Of a DNA stretch of 44,134 bases, positions 26,228-37,686 are shown piece after piece (the stretch's first letter is position 1; every line of letters starts with the position of its first letter). The stretch comes from Mucilaginibacter sp. (GTDB taxonomy: Bacteria; Bacteroidota; Bacteroidia; Sphingobacteriales; Sphingobacteriaceae): positions 1-44,134 of the forward strand of contig JAESTD010000123.1 of NCBI GenBank assembly GCA_016763755.1. The letters are read 5' to 3'. The position numbers were made by a program, and so were the translations under genes. The notes under the pieces were generated by a model. It saw nothing but the letters and a program-made list of their open reading frames with translations, did no database searches and had not been told where the DNA came from.

Positions 26228-29200
26228 TTGGAACGATTTGGACGCATAGCCCTAAAAACTATACTTTGGATAATAGCAAGTGTCATACTATTGGTGTTGC
26301 TAATTGTCATCCTTATACAGGTACCTGCCGTGCAAAACTTTGCCAAAGACAAGGCCGTTAGCTTCCTCGAAAAGAAAATTGGTACCAAAGTAGAGATTGG
26401 ACATATAAGCCTGGGTTTACCTAAAATGCTGGTTCTGGAAGATGTTTATTTTGAAGACCAGAAAAAAGACACCCTTATTGCCGGCGATAAATTAAAGGTT
26501 GACATCTCGATGTTGAAGCTTTTAAAAAGCCAGGTTGAGGTGAATGAAATAAATCTGCAGGGCATTACTGCGAAGGTTAGTCGTGGCGCAGATAGCGCGT
26601 TTAACTTTGATTATATTTTAAAGGCCTTTGTAAGCGAGAACAAGAAAGAACCGAAGCCAACGGATACTACTTCTTCCATGAAGATCTCGCTCGATAAGAT
26701 CATTCTTGATAAGATCAACTTATCATACAAAGATGTTACTACCGGTAACGATGTCAAATTCCTGCTGGGCCATTTTGATACCCGCATCAAAGAGTTCGAT
26801 TTGGATAAGATGAAGTTTACCATCCCGAAGATAAACCTGAGCGGGATCAATGCGCGCATTATCCAAACCCCAACAGGATCATCAATAAAACAAGCCGCCA
26901 CTGTTGATACTGCTACCGCGCCATTAAATATGGATCTTAACCTGGGTGATATCGATATCCAAAAAGTTAAGGTTGATTATCAAAGTGCCGAAATTAAGGC
27001 CAAGGTTGACCTGGGAAAATTCCTGGTGAGCATGGATAAAATTGACATGAAGAACCAGAATGTCCGCATCAAATCTATCACTCTCGATGGCACAGATGCA
27101 GGCCTTTTGTTAGCAAAACCGAAAACTGTAGCCAAAGCGGTAGATAAAACCGTTAAAAAGATCGACACCCTTGCATCAACCACCCAGGCCAAAGGTTGGT
27201 CAGCCTCATTGGATAAGATCATCTTGAGCAACAACAACCTTAAATTTGATAACGAAGCGCAGAAAGCTTTACCCCGCGGGTTGGATTTCGGCCACATGGG
27301 TATCAAAAACCTAAATGCTGATGTGGAGAAGCTCGTATACACACCTGATAGCACCTCGGGCCGTGTAAACTCATTTACATTTACGGATAAGAGCGGACTG
27401 GCTTTAAACAAATTCCATACTTCGTTCTTTTATGGGCCTAAGAATGCATATCTGAAAGATCTGTTGGTTGAAACGCCACGTTCGATGATTCAAAAAGATC
27501 TGCAGGTGGGTTATCCTTCTATTGAATCGTTGACTAAAGACCTTGGTAAGCTGAGCATCAACGCCAATTTAGATGGCAGTAAATTAGGCTTGCGCGATGT
27601 ATTGCTATTGATGCCGACAATGGCATCAATGGAACCGTTTAAATCTTCGCCAAATTCTACCATCAAAATAAATGGTCGTGTTAACGGCACAGTAAATAAC
27701 CTGCGCATACCCAATATCGAGATCAGCGGGTTTGGCACCACCTACGTAAAGGCATCTGCCAATATGCGCGGACTGCCTGATGTAAACAAAGCATATTTTG
27801 ATGTAAACGTTTCCGATTTCCGCACAACCCGTACAGACATTACGCGATTGGCCCCTAAAGGCATTATCCCGCCAAATGTGAGTGTGCCGGAGAAAATTGA
27901 TCTGAAAGGTACTTTTAAAGGAAGCATGAAAACCTTTAATACCAAAATGGCGCTGCGCAGCAGTTATGGCGCGGTTGACCTTACCGCCCAAATGAAGAGT
28001 GGCGCGCGTAAAGGCAGCGAAACTTATTCGGCCAATATTAAAGCAAACAATCTTAATGTGGGTGCGCTTACCAAGCAACCGCAAATGGTAGGTTACGTAA
28101 CCATGCGCGCCAACATCAGCGGCGCAGGCCTCGACCCGAAAACGGCAAGCCTTAAATTTAACGGCGATGTGGTAAGTGCCAACGTTAAAGGTTACACCTA
28201 TCGCAATCTGGTTATGAACGGAACCGCACGCAACGGTGCCTATACCGCTAAAGCCACCATGCGCGATCCTAACATCAACTTTACACTTGATGCCAAGGCT
28301 AACATGAACAAAAAATATCCATCGGTTAATGCAACGCTGGATGTGGACAGTATCGACCTGCAAAAACTGAATTTTGTTAAAGACCCAATGCGTTTCCATG
28401 GCAAAGTGGTGGCCGATGTACCAACTGCCGATCCTGACTACCTGAATGCCAACATACTGGCAACCGATCTATTGGTGATCAATAAAGCCGAGCGCATTGC
28501 ATTAGATACCATCAGCCTAATATCTACCGCTAATGCCGATAGCAGTACCCTGCGCTTTAAAACGCCGATGTTATATGCTCATATGAACGGTAAATACAAG
28601 CTTACCCAGATTGCACCAGCCTTGCAGGATGTGATCAATATATATTACGACATGAATTTGGCCGCCGGCGCAAAAGCCGGCCCTAAGGTAAAGTATACTC
28701 CGCAGCAATTTACCTTTGATGCTCGTTTTGTTAAAACACCTTTGATTCAAAAATTTGTGCCCGATCTTACTCAACTTGATCCTGTACTTTTCAATGGTAG
28801 TTTCAACAGCACAACCGGCGAGCTGATCGTTAAAGGTTCGGCACCCACTGTTATCTACGGCACCAACACGGTTAACAATTTAAAGCTGGATATTAACACA
28901 GGCAACAATGCACTTAACTACGGATTAACGGTTGTTGAGGTAAAAGTAGGCTCATCGTTAGATTTGCTATATACCAGCATTACCGGTGCTGCGCAGAACA
29001 ACAAATTGGGCATAAACCTGCAAGTGCGTGATAAAGATAAAAAAGAGCGTTACCGCGTAGCAGGTGAGTTTAGCGCCATGCCAAATGAGTATCAATTTAG
29101 CTTTGTGCGTGATGGTTTGTTACTCGATTATACCCCATGGGCGGTAAACGCCGATAACGCACTTCAATTTGGCAATAAAGGAATATTGGCGCGTAATTTC

Positions 29201-31348
29201 AGCATTACCAATAATAATCAGGTGCTGAGTGCCAACAGCTCGGGCGGAATGAACTCGCCGATCACAGTTGATTTCCGCAACTTCCATATTGAAACGCTTA
29301 CCAAAATGGCCAAACAGGATTCATTGCTGGTTGGTGGTACCATTGATGGCAATGCGGTGGTGAGCAATTTCCAGAAATCGCCAACATTTGAGTCGGCCAT
29401 TAATGTCAGCAACTTTAACTTCAAGGGCGACACTTTGGGCAACATTGCGGTTAAGGTTGATAACAAAACAGAAAATGCTTTCGCTGCAAACGTGAGCATT
29501 ACGGGCAAAGGCAACCAGGTTGATCTGACGGGTATGTACTATACAGCACCGTCAAGCAGGTTTGATCTAAACCTCAACATCGTAAACCTAAGCATGAAGA
29601 GTATACAAGGCTTTAGTTTCGGCTCCATCCGTAACTCCAGCGGTAATATTACCGGTGCTTTAAAAATAACGGGAACAACCACGGCACCGGCTGTTAGAGG
29701 CGATATTAACTTTAATAAGGTGGCCTTCAACGTATCTATGCTCAACTCCTACTTTACCATGCCTAAGGAGAGCATCACCTTTAATGATGAGGGTATCCGC
29801 TTTAACGATTTTACCTTGGTTGATTCAACCAATAATAAGGCAGTTATTTCTGGCGCTATCTATACAAAAACTTATACCGACTTTAAGTTCGGCATGAATA
29901 TCCGCACGGATAATTTCCGTGTCATCAATTCTACCAAGGAGGACAACAAGCTATTTTATGGCAAATTGTTCCTGGACAGCGACATCAAGATTCGCGGAGA
30001 TATGGCCAAACCGGTGGTTGATGCTACGCTGACCGTCAATGAAAAAACAGATCTTTCCATCGTTCTCCCAACCAGCGATCCAGGCGTGGAAGACCGAAAA
30101 GGCGTGGTAGAGTTTTATGATGCGGATGCCAAAAATACCGATTCGATACTGATAGCCCGCCAGTTGGATTCACTCAAAAAATCTGAGGTTACGGGTATGG
30201 ATGTAAACGCTACAGTGAACATCGACAAGAACGCCAACTTTAATATTGTAATTGATGAGCGTAACGGTGATGTGGTTCACATAAAAGGAGAAGCGCATTT
30301 AAGCGGGGGTATCGACCCAAGTGGTAAAACCAGCTTAACCGGTACTTATACGGTTAACGAGGGCTCATACAATCTATCGTACGCTACCGTAAACCGCAAA
30401 TTCAATTTTAAGCGCGGTAGTACTATCACCTGGACAGGTGACCCTACCAGCGCTAATATTGACCTTACAGCTTTTTATGTGGCTAACGTTCCGCCTATTG
30501 ACCTGGTAGCCAATCAACTCTCTGACCAAAACTCCACGCAATACAAGCAAAAACTGCCGTTTAACGTAGACCTCAACCTAAAGAATGAGTTGATGAAGCC
30601 ACAGATCAGCTTCGACATTACGCTGCCTGATAGCAACTTAAACGTAGCCGCCGAGGTGACCAATAACGTTAACACCCGCCTGGCGCAGGTACGTTCAGAT
30701 CCTAACGAATTAAACAAACAGGTTTTAGGTGTATTGATACTCGGCCACTTTATTGGCGATAATCCGCTGCAAAGCCAGGGTGGCAGTGCGGGTGTTGAAG
30801 GTGCTATTCGCAGCAGTGTGAGCGGTTTGCTTACCGATCAGCTGAACAGTTTGGCAGGCGACCTGATACAGGGTGTCGATCTTAATTTCGGTGTTACCTC
30901 GGGCGAAGATTACTCATCCGGTACGGCAACCAACCGAACGGACCTCAACATAGGGCTATCTAAACGTTTCCTCAACGACAGGTTGACGGTGAGCGTTGGC
31001 AACAACTTTAACCTTGAGGGTGCGCAAGCTGGACAAAAAACCTCAAACATTGCGGGCAACGTTTCGGTTAACTACAAATTGAGCAAGGACGGCCGTTACA
31101 GCCTGCGTGCTTACCGTAAAGACGAGTTTGTGGTAATACAGGGACAGATCATTGAAACAGGCCTCGGCTTTGCCTTAACGGTTGATTATAACCGCTTCCG
31201 TGAGATTTTCGGCAGAAAACGCACGCAGGAAGAAAAAGATCAGCAACGCCGCTACAAGCAGGAACAAAAAGAAAGAGACGAGAAGGAAAAACAACAGCAG
31301 GAAAAAGATAAAGAAGAGAGAGAAAAAACCCAGACAACAACACTATGA
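26228..31348 (+). CDS. tamB: TamB-family inner-membrane translocation/assembly protein
   Basis: TamB-type proteins span the periplasm from an inner-membrane anchor and are linked to outer-membrane protein insertion or lipid transport. This 1,706-residue protein has one N-terminal membrane helix (ILWIIASVILLVLLIVILIQ), then an AsmA-like start (VEIGHISLGLPKMLVLEDVYF). A very long series of beta-strand repeats follows, with the conserved TamB domain near the C-terminus (FNFKRGSTITWTGDPTSANI, LNKQVLGVLILGHF). The last 60 residues are highly charged (KEKQQQEKDKEEREKTQ). The start is the TTG at 26228, since no ATG precedes the membrane helix. The stop overlaps the tamL start as ATGA, so the two are coupled. 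Confidence 0.93.
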   Translation: MERFGRIALKTILWIIASVILLVLLIVILIQVPAVQNFAKDKAVSFLEKKIGTKVEIGHISLGLPKMLVLEDVYFEDQKKDTLIAGDKLKVDISMLKLLKSQVEVNEINLQGITAKVSRGADSAFNFDYILKAFVSENKKEPKPTDTTSSMKISLDKIILDKINLSYKDVTTGNDVKFLLGHFDTRIKEFDLDKMKFTIPKINLSGINARIIQTPTGSSIKQAATVDTATAPLNMDLNLGDIDIQKVKVDYQSAEIKAKVDLGKFLVSMDKIDMKNQNVRIKSITLDGTDAGLLLAKPKTVAKAVDKTVKKIDTLASTTQAKGWSASLDKIILSNNNLKFDNEAQKALPRGLDFGHMGIKNLNADVEKLVYTPDSTSGRVNSFTFTDKSGLALNKFHTSFFYGPKNAYLKDLLVETPRSMIQKDLQVGYPSIESLTKDLGKLSINANLDGSKLGLRDVLLLMPTMASMEPFKSSPNSTIKINGRVNGTVNNLRIPNIEISGFGTTYVKASANMRGLPDVNKAYFDVNVSDFRTTRTDITRLAPKGIIPPNVSVPEKIDLKGTFKGSMKTFNTKMALRSSYGAVDLTAQMKSGARKGSETYSANIKANNLNVGALTKQPQMVGYVTMRANISGAGLDPKTASLKFNGDVVSANVKGYTYRNLVMNGTARNGAYTAKATMRDPNINFTLDAKANMNKKYPSVNATLDVDSIDLQKLNFVKDPMRFHGKVVADVPTADPDYLNANILATDLLVINKAERIALDTISLISTANADSSTLRFKTPMLYAHMNGKYKLTQIAPALQDVINIYYDMNLAAGAKAGPKVKYTPQQFTFDARFVKTPLIQKFVPDLTQLDPVLFNGSFNSTTGELIVKGSAPTVIYGTNTVNNLKLDINTGNNALNYGLTVVEVKVGSSLDLLYTSITGAAQNNKLGINLQVRDKDKKERYRVAGEFSAMPNEYQFSFVRDGLLLDYTPWAVNADNALQFGNKGILARNFSITNNNQVLSANSSGGMNSPITVDFRNFHIETLTKMAKQDSLLVGGTIDGNAVVSNFQKSPTFESAINVSNFNFKGDTLGNIAVKVDNKTENAFAANVSITGKGNQVDLTGMYYTAPSSRFDLNLNIVNLSMKSIQGFSFGSIRNSSGNITGALKITGTTTAPAVRGDINFNKVAFNVSMLNSYFTMPKESITFNDEGIRFNDFTLVDSTNNKAVISGAIYTKTYTDFKFGMNIRTDNFRVINSTKEDNKLFYGKLFLDSDIKIRGDMAKPVVDATLTVNEKTDLSIVLPTSDPGVEDRKGVVEFYDADAKNTDSILIARQLDSLKKSEVTGMDVNATVNIDKNANFNIVIDERNGDVVHIKGEAHLSGGIDPSGKTSLTGTYTVNEGSYNLSYATVNRKFNFKRGSTITWTGDPTSANIDLTAFYVANVPPIDLVANQLSDQNSTQYKQKLPFNVDLNLKNELMKPQISFDITLPDSNLNVAAEVTNNVNTRLAQVRSDPNELNKQVLGVLILGHFIGDNPLQSQGGSAGVEGAIRSSVSGLLTDQLNSLAGDLIQGVDLNFGVTSGEDYSSGTATNRTDLNIGLSKRFLNDRLTVSVGNNFNLEGAQAGQKTSNIAGNVSVNYKLSKDGRYSLRAYRKDEFVVIQGQIIETGLGFALTVDYNRFREIFGRKRTQEEKDQQRRYKQEQKERDEKEKQQQEKDKEEREKTQTTTL

Positions 31349-33606
31349 TCAAACGTATAATATATTTCTTGTTTCTGGCCGTGTTTTTTACTGCCTGCAG
31401 CACTACTAAATACTTGCCGCCCGGTCAAAAACTTTACACAGGCGGTGAGGTAAAGGTAGATGATAAAAATATTCCGAAAGGCGATGCTAAGGCCTTGAAA
31501 TCCGAGTTGGAAACTTACATCAGGCCCAAACCTAACTCTTCGTTATTAGGAATGCGAATAAAGCTATGGCTTTATTATAAAACCAAAAGCCGCAAAGGCT
31601 TTATCAAAAAATTTCTGAGCAAATACGGCGAACCGCCGGTATTTGCCAGCCAAGTAGATCTACAGAAGAACAGTGATATTATGCAGAACCGCTTGCAAAA
31701 TATCAGCTATTTCCAGGCTACTGTAAAGGGTGATACGATTGGTAAGGAGAAAACGGCCAAGGCAGTATTCACCGCTTCCCCGGGGCCGGCATATACTATA
31801 CGTAACCTCACCTTCCCAAGTGCTACCGATAACAGTCTGGATACGGCTATCATGGGAACAATGAAGCAAACTCTCCTGAAAAAAGGCGAAAAATATAATC
31901 TGGATGTGATCAAAAACGAGCGCCTGCGAATTGATGCGCGGTTAAAAGAAGAAGGCTTCTTCTACTTTGCGCCAGAGCAGTTGATTGTGAAAGTGGATAG
32001 TACCGTTGGCAACCACCAAGTGGATATGACGGTACGCATTAAACCCGAAACGCCAGAGCAGGCACGTGAGATCTACACCATAAGAAATATTTACGTTTAT
32101 CCGAATTACTCGTTGCGGGATACTTCTTTGAAGTTAGACCAGGCTAAGGCCTACCGCTGGTATAACATTGTTGACCCGCGCAATACAGCCAGGCCATATC
32201 TATTCTCTAATACTGTACTATTACACCCTAACGATGTTTACAGCCGCACAACGCATAATAACTCGCTGAACAGGTTTATTAACCTTGGCCCTTACCGTTA
32301 TGTAAAAAACAGGTTTGAGGATGTAACTCCGGATTCGCCGAAACTGGATGTTTACTACTTTTTAACACCATACAAGAAAAAGTCATTGCAACTTGAGTTG
32401 CTTGGCCGTACCACATCAGCTAACTACACCGGTTCGCAGATCAACTTAAGCTGGAAAAACCGTAACGCCTTTAAAGGCGGCGAGTTGCTTACCGTTACAC
32501 TCTTCGGAAGCACAGATGTGCAGGTTGGCGGTCAAAACAGCGGCTATAACGTTTATCAGTATGGTATTCAAACCAGCTTGTCGTGGCCGCGTTTGATCAC
32601 GCCGTGGAGGATATCATCTTCAAACGCTTACATACCGCGTACGGTTCTGCAATTAGGCTACTCACAGGTGGTTAGGCAAAAGCTTTATTCGCTCAATTCA
32701 TTTACAGGTTCATTTGGTTATCAGTTCAAAACCGATGAGCATAAAATGCATGAGCTAAACCTGTTGGAAGCAACCTTAGTTAAGCCCCGTAATGTTACCC
32801 CTTTATATCTGGATAGTATAAATAATCCAAAAAACGCCAATCCTGCACTTAAACACGTTATTGACCCGCAATTTACCTTGGGTCCGAGTTATGCCTATAC
32901 TTATGATAACACTACAGAGGATTATCGTACCAATAGTTTATACTTCCGCGGGAAACTGAGTTTATCAAACAATCTTTACGGTCTGATAACCGGTGCTGAT
33001 ACACTGGCCGGAAAAGACAAAAAATTCCTCGGCACCACATTTAACCAGTACATTAAAGTAGAAAGCGAGATCCGCTTTTTCCATAAAATAAGTTCAGGCA
33101 CTAAACTGGCTACCCGCTTAATTGCCGGAGCAGGATTACCGTACGGAAACTCAACTATATTGCCTTATAACCAACAATTCTTTATCGGCGGGCCAAACAG
33201 TTTAAGAGGTTTCAGGCCGCGGTCAATTGGCCCGGGCTCTGTTGACCCTAACCCGCTTGGTAATACTTTTATTGCCGATCAATCGGGTGATATAAAGTTA
33301 GAGGCTAACGTAGAGTTACGTCAAAAACTATTTAGCATTGTTTATGGCGCGCTGTTTGCCGATGCAGGTAATATCTGGAATGCCAAACCACACCAGGCGG
33401 GCGGCACCTTTGGGCCAAACTTTTTGAGCCAAATGGCTGTAGATGCCGGTTTCGGTTTAAGGTTTGATGCCAGCATTTTGGTACTCCGTACCGATCTTGG
33501 CTTCCCGCTTGTGCGCCCGTATGCACCTGCTAACGGCGGTTCAAGATCTATCAGCCCAAGCTTTAAAAATGCTATCTTAAACATTGCCATCGGCTATCCG
33601 TTTTAA
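31345..33606 (+). CDS. tamL: TamL: lipoprotein-type TamA/BamA-family outer-membrane protein
   Basis: The 753-residue protein starts with a lipoprotein signal peptide (MIKRIIYFLFLAVFFTACST) with Cys in the lipobox FTAC. This lipidation is what distinguishes the Bacteroidota TamL from TamA. POTRA-like regions follow (residues about 140-330, including YTIRNLTFPSATDNS). The last 400 residues are a surface-antigen barrel with the conserved loop motif GGPNSLRGFRPRSIGPG and a terminal aromatic residue (IAIGYPF). It should form a complex with the TamB encoded directly upstream, with which it overlaps by four bases. A rho-independent terminator follows at 33642. Confidence 0.92.
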   Translation: MIKRIIYFLFLAVFFTACSTTKYLPPGQKLYTGGEVKVDDKNIPKGDAKALKSELETYIRPKPNSSLLGMRIKLWLYYKTKSRKGFIKKFLSKYGEPPVFASQVDLQKNSDIMQNRLQNISYFQATVKGDTIGKEKTAKAVFTASPGPAYTIRNLTFPSATDNSLDTAIMGTMKQTLLKKGEKYNLDVIKNERLRIDARLKEEGFFYFAPEQLIVKVDSTVGNHQVDMTVRIKPETPEQAREIYTIRNIYVYPNYSLRDTSLKLDQAKAYRWYNIVDPRNTARPYLFSNTVLLHPNDVYSRTTHNNSLNRFINLGPYRYVKNRFEDVTPDSPKLDVYYFLTPYKKKSLQLELLGRTTSANYTGSQINLSWKNRNAFKGGELLTVTLFGSTDVQVGGQNSGYNVYQYGIQTSLSWPRLITPWRISSSNAYIPRTVLQLGYSQVVRQKLYSLNSFTGSFGYQFKTDEHKMHELNLLEATLVKPRNVTPLYLDSINNPKNANPALKHVIDPQFTLGPSYAYTYDNTTEDYRTNSLYFRGKLSLSNNLYGLITGADTLAGKDKKFLGTTFNQYIKVESEIRFFHKISSGTKLATRLIAGAGLPYGNSTILPYNQQFFIGGPNSLRGFRPRSIGPGSVDPNPLGNTFIADQSGDIKLEANVELRQKLFSIVYGALFADAGNIWNAKPHQAGGTFGPNFLSQMAVDAGFGLRFDASILVLRTDLGFPLVRPYAPANGGSRSISPSFKNAILNIAIGYPF

Positions 33607-33641
33607 GGCTGAATTATCGACTTGTTGAATTATTAAATATT

Positions 33642-33680
33642 AGCGCCGATTCAAATTATCCAATTGAATTGGCGCTTTTT
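33642..33680 (+). terminator. Rho-independent terminator after tamL
   Basis: The arms AGCGCCGATTCAA (33642-33654) and TTGAATTGGCGCT (33664-33676) pair with one wobble, followed directly by a run of T. It ends the tamB-tamL transcript. Confidence 0.85.
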
Positions 33681-33693
33681 CAATTATACTTGC

Positions 33694-33749
33694 CAAATGA
33701 CGGCGAAGCCTAATGACCCAATGACAGCGAAGCCCAATGCCCCAATGAC
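33694..33749. repeat. Family E short repeats (copy 2) before the retropepsin gene
   Basis: Two in-frame 24-base units of the form ATGAC-NGCGAAGCC-CAATGNCCCA are followed by a third ATGAC. They give three ATG codons at 33697, 33721 and 33745 in the same frame. The modules match the repeat at 2164-2215. Confidence 0.7.
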
Positions 33750-34170
33750 TAAAACAATTATTCCATTAACTATTATCGACCTTCACGGAGATGGCTTCCA
33801 TCCCCTGCTGGATATTGTTGTGTTTGGTAAACCGTTTAAGGCGGTGCTTGATACCGGTGCATCGCGCACGGCGTTTGATAAAGATTTACTTATAAAAGCT
33901 AACAATGCAGCTGCTATCATTGCAAGCGAAAGGCTCTCAACAGGTTTAGGTACCACTTCAATGGAGTCCGCTACAGTTGTGATCGAAGACTTGGGTATAG
34001 GAGAATTTACTGTGCCTGAGATAGAAGTTGCCGTGCTCGATCTATCAACCATTAATTATGCCTACGAGCAAATGGGCTACCCCGAGGTCCTAGGCGTTAT
34101 CGGCAGCGATGTGTTAATAAAATACAAAGGTGTTATCGACTTTGGAAAGAAGAAGCTAACACTTAAATAG
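33745..34170 (+). CDS. Small retropepsin-like aspartic protease domain protein
   Basis: The 141-residue product is a single retropepsin-like domain: FKAVLDTGASRTAFD holds the catalytic Asp36, and a later hydrophobic-glycine block reads EVLGVIGSDVLIKYKGVIDF. Such domains act as dimers, but bacterial stand-alone versions have unknown substrates. No signal peptide or membrane segment is seen. The start is taken at 33745 (MTKTIIPLTIIDLHGDG) because upstream in-frame codons come from a DNA repeat that codes for MTAKPNDP-like units. Starts at 33721 and 33697 cannot be excluded and would add 8 or 16 residues. It follows the tamL terminator, so it needs its own promoter. Confidence 0.8.
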   Translation: MTKTIIPLTIIDLHGDGFHPLLDIVVFGKPFKAVLDTGASRTAFDKDLLIKANNAAAIIASERLSTGLGTTSMESATVVIEDLGIGEFTVPEIEVAVLDLSTINYAYEQMGYPEVLGVIGSDVLIKYKGVIDFGKKKLTLK

Positions 34171-34318
34171 GCCATTGCAAATCATAAATGTTGTTTTTAT
34201 GTGCAAAGGCCAAACAATTATCTATTTCTACAATTTTATATTATGATGAACAGCTACCTATTATCAGATTATGGAAACGATATTTAAGATCCTAACTTGC
34301 TAATGTGCTTTCAAAACA

Positions 34319-34345
34319 AAAGGGCGCCCGAAATGGGCGCCCTTT
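34319..34345. terminator. Terminator downstream of gyrB
   Basis: A perfect 11-base stem, AAAGGGCGCCC and GGGCGCCCTTT with a five-base loop, is followed by A/T-rich sequence on both sides. It ends gyrB on the minus strand and may serve the retropepsin gene on the plus strand. Confidence 0.85.
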
Positions 34346-34368
34346 ATTATTATAAAATAATTATAAAC

Positions 34369-36348
<1,980 letters not shown>

Positions 36349-36349
36349 T

Positions 36350-36357
36350 CAAAAATA
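36350..36357 (-). promoter_or_regulatory. Likely -7 box of the gyrB promoter
   Basis: The minus strand reads TATTTTTG, a full match to TAnnTTTG, 22 bases before the gyrB ATG. No clear TTTG is found at -33. Confidence 0.45.
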
Positions 36358-36468
36358 CGATTTTATACCCGCATTTAGTTCAGTTTTGTGCAAGAATAAT
36401 ACGATTGTTGATAACTAACAATGGTCATAAACATGTAATTAATGAATAGGAAACTTGAGTTAAAAATT

Positions 36469-36476
36469 TATATTTG
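36469..36476 (+). promoter_or_regulatory. Likely -7 box of the OmpH-like gene
   Basis: TATATTTG matches TAnnTTTG and lies 24 bases before the start codon at 36501. The -33 element is not evident at the standard spacing. Confidence 0.5.
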
Positions 36477-36500
36477 TCAAAATTTTTATAGACCAATACG

Positions 36501-37103
36501 ATGAAATTTACAGCTTCTGTAGTCACAAAATCAATTTTAGCATTAGGCATCGCTGCGAGCGTTGTTGCTTGCAATCAAGATAAACCGGCTGATAAACCAG
36601 CCGCTTCTTCAACCCCTGCTGCTTCTACTGCAGGCAAACCGGAAATTGTGTTCTTTAATCAGGATTCAGTTGTGTCTCAATACAATTACATAAAAGACAT
36701 GGACAAAAGGTTAGAAGCTAAAGGCAAAGCCGCACAAAGCGATGTGGGCTCGCGCCAGCAAGCTATCCAGCGTGAGGTTGCCGAATATCAAAAAAATGCG
36801 CCTACCATGAGCGCCGATCAGCGCCAGCAAACCGAACAACGTTTGCAACGTAAAGGCCAGGAGTTTCAGCAATATCAGCAAAATGCCGCTGCCGCTGTTC
36901 AAAACGATCAGATGAACGAGCAAACAAAATTGTACGACAAGCTGACCGACTTTACTAAAAACTACGCTAAAGAGCACGGTTATAAACTGATCTTAACCTT
37001 TAAAAAAGGTGACCCAACCGTTATGTATGGCGATCCAAGCCTTGATATTACTGCCGATGTAGTAAAGGGCCTTAACGACGCTTACGCTAAGGACAAAAAA
37101 TAA
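36501..37103 (+). CDS. OmpH/Skp-like periplasmic chaperone, predicted lipoprotein
   Basis: The 200-residue protein has a lipoprotein signal peptide with the lipobox SVVACN (Cys24), then a low-complexity linker rich in Pro, Ala and Ser. The rest fits the OmpH/Skp family. A short beta segment (PEIVFFNQDSVVSQY) leads into a long charged coiled-coil hairpin of Gln, Lys and Glu (residues about 70-150). Two final strands follow (YKLILTFKKGDPTVMYGD). Skp proteins carry unfolded outer-membrane proteins through the periplasm. Lipidation is unlike E. coli Skp but common in Bacteroidota versions. It ends in its own terminator. Confidence 0.88.
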   Translation: MKFTASVVTKSILALGIAASVVACNQDKPADKPAASSTPAASTAGKPEIVFFNQDSVVSQYNYIKDMDKRLEAKGKAAQSDVGSRQQAIQREVAEYQKNAPTMSADQRQQTEQRLQRKGQEFQQYQQNAAAAVQNDQMNEQTKLYDKLTDFTKNYAKEHGYKLILTFKKGDPTVMYGDPSLDITADVVKGLNDAYAKDKK

Positions 37104-37167
37104 GCATTTTCGATGTCCAGATTTCAGATCTGCAGATATGCAAATTTGAAACTTCAACAATATATTT

Positions 37168-37196
37168 AAAACCCCGGCCATTGGTTGGGGTTTTTT
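37168..37196 (+). terminator. Rho-independent terminator after the OmpH-like gene
   Basis: AAAACCCC and GGGGTTTT, with extra GGCC/GGTT pairing inside, form a hairpin ending in six T. The T-run ends just before the guaD start codon at 37198. Confidence 0.8.
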
Positions 37197-37197
37197 A

Positions 37198-37686
37198 ATG
37201 GGAGATAATTATGAACAGGATCATAAAAAATTTATGCAGATGGCTATTGAGCTATCGCGTTACAATGTAGAAAATGCGCAAGGTGGCCCATTTGGTGCCG
37301 TAGTGGTTAAAGATGGCGAGGTGATTGCCCGCAGTGCTAACCGTGTGGTACCTACAAACGACCCAACTGCCCATGCCGAGGTTGCAGCTATCCGCTTAGC
37401 CTGCCAGGAACTGGGTGCCTTTAATCTGGAAGGTTGCGTGATATATACCAGCTGCGAGCCCTGCCCTATGTGCCTGGGTGCCATTTACTGGGCACGCATC
37501 AACAAAGTGTATTACGCCAACACCAAAAAGGATGCTGCTGATATCGGCTTCGATGACCATTTTATCTATGATGAACTGGAGCTACCGATGGCCAGCCGCA
37601 AACTACCTTTTGAGCAAATGATGCACGGCGAAGCCCTGCAGATTTTTGAACAGTGGCGGGATACCACTAATAAAACTGATTATTGA
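37198..37686 (+). CDS. guaD: Guanine deaminase (cytidine-deaminase fold)
   Basis: The 162-residue protein resembles Bacillus GuaD, which turns guanine into xanthine, rather than TadA. The zinc motifs are HAEVAAIR and SCEPCPMCLGAIYWAR. The block DAADIGFDDHFIYDELELP, with the FDD motif, and the C-terminal QWRDTTNKTDY agree with GuaD. The proton-shuttling Glu is in HAE. A role in purine recycling is expected. A broader nucleobase or nucleoside deaminase is possible. The ATG at 37198 lies two bases after the terminator T-run of the upstream gene, so its promoter must overlap that terminator or precede it. The stop overlaps the convergent DUF6122-like gene by seven bases. Confidence 0.85.
   Translation: MGDNYEQDHKKFMQMAIELSRYNVENAQGGPFGAVVVKDGEVIARSANRVVPTNDPTAHAEVAAIRLACQELGAFNLEGCVIYTSCEPCPMCLGAIYWARINKVYYANTKKDAADIGFDDHFIYDELELPMASRKLPFEQMMHGEALQIFEQWRDTTNKTDY

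Noticed and set aside
27626..28399. A 257-codon open frame on the minus strand inside tamB
   Set aside because: It lies fully inside tamB on the opposite strand. Its His/Cys/Val-rich composition is typical of a shadow frame, and it has no family motif.
33664..33744. TTG start at 33664 for the retropepsin gene
   Set aside because: It lies inside the tamL terminator stem, and the codons between it and 33745 include DNA repeat units.
37198..37686. Annotation of the deaminase as tRNA adenosine deaminase TadA
   Set aside because: The zinc motif context (SCEPCPMCLGAIYWAR) and the later FDD block agree with guanine deaminase rather than TadA.
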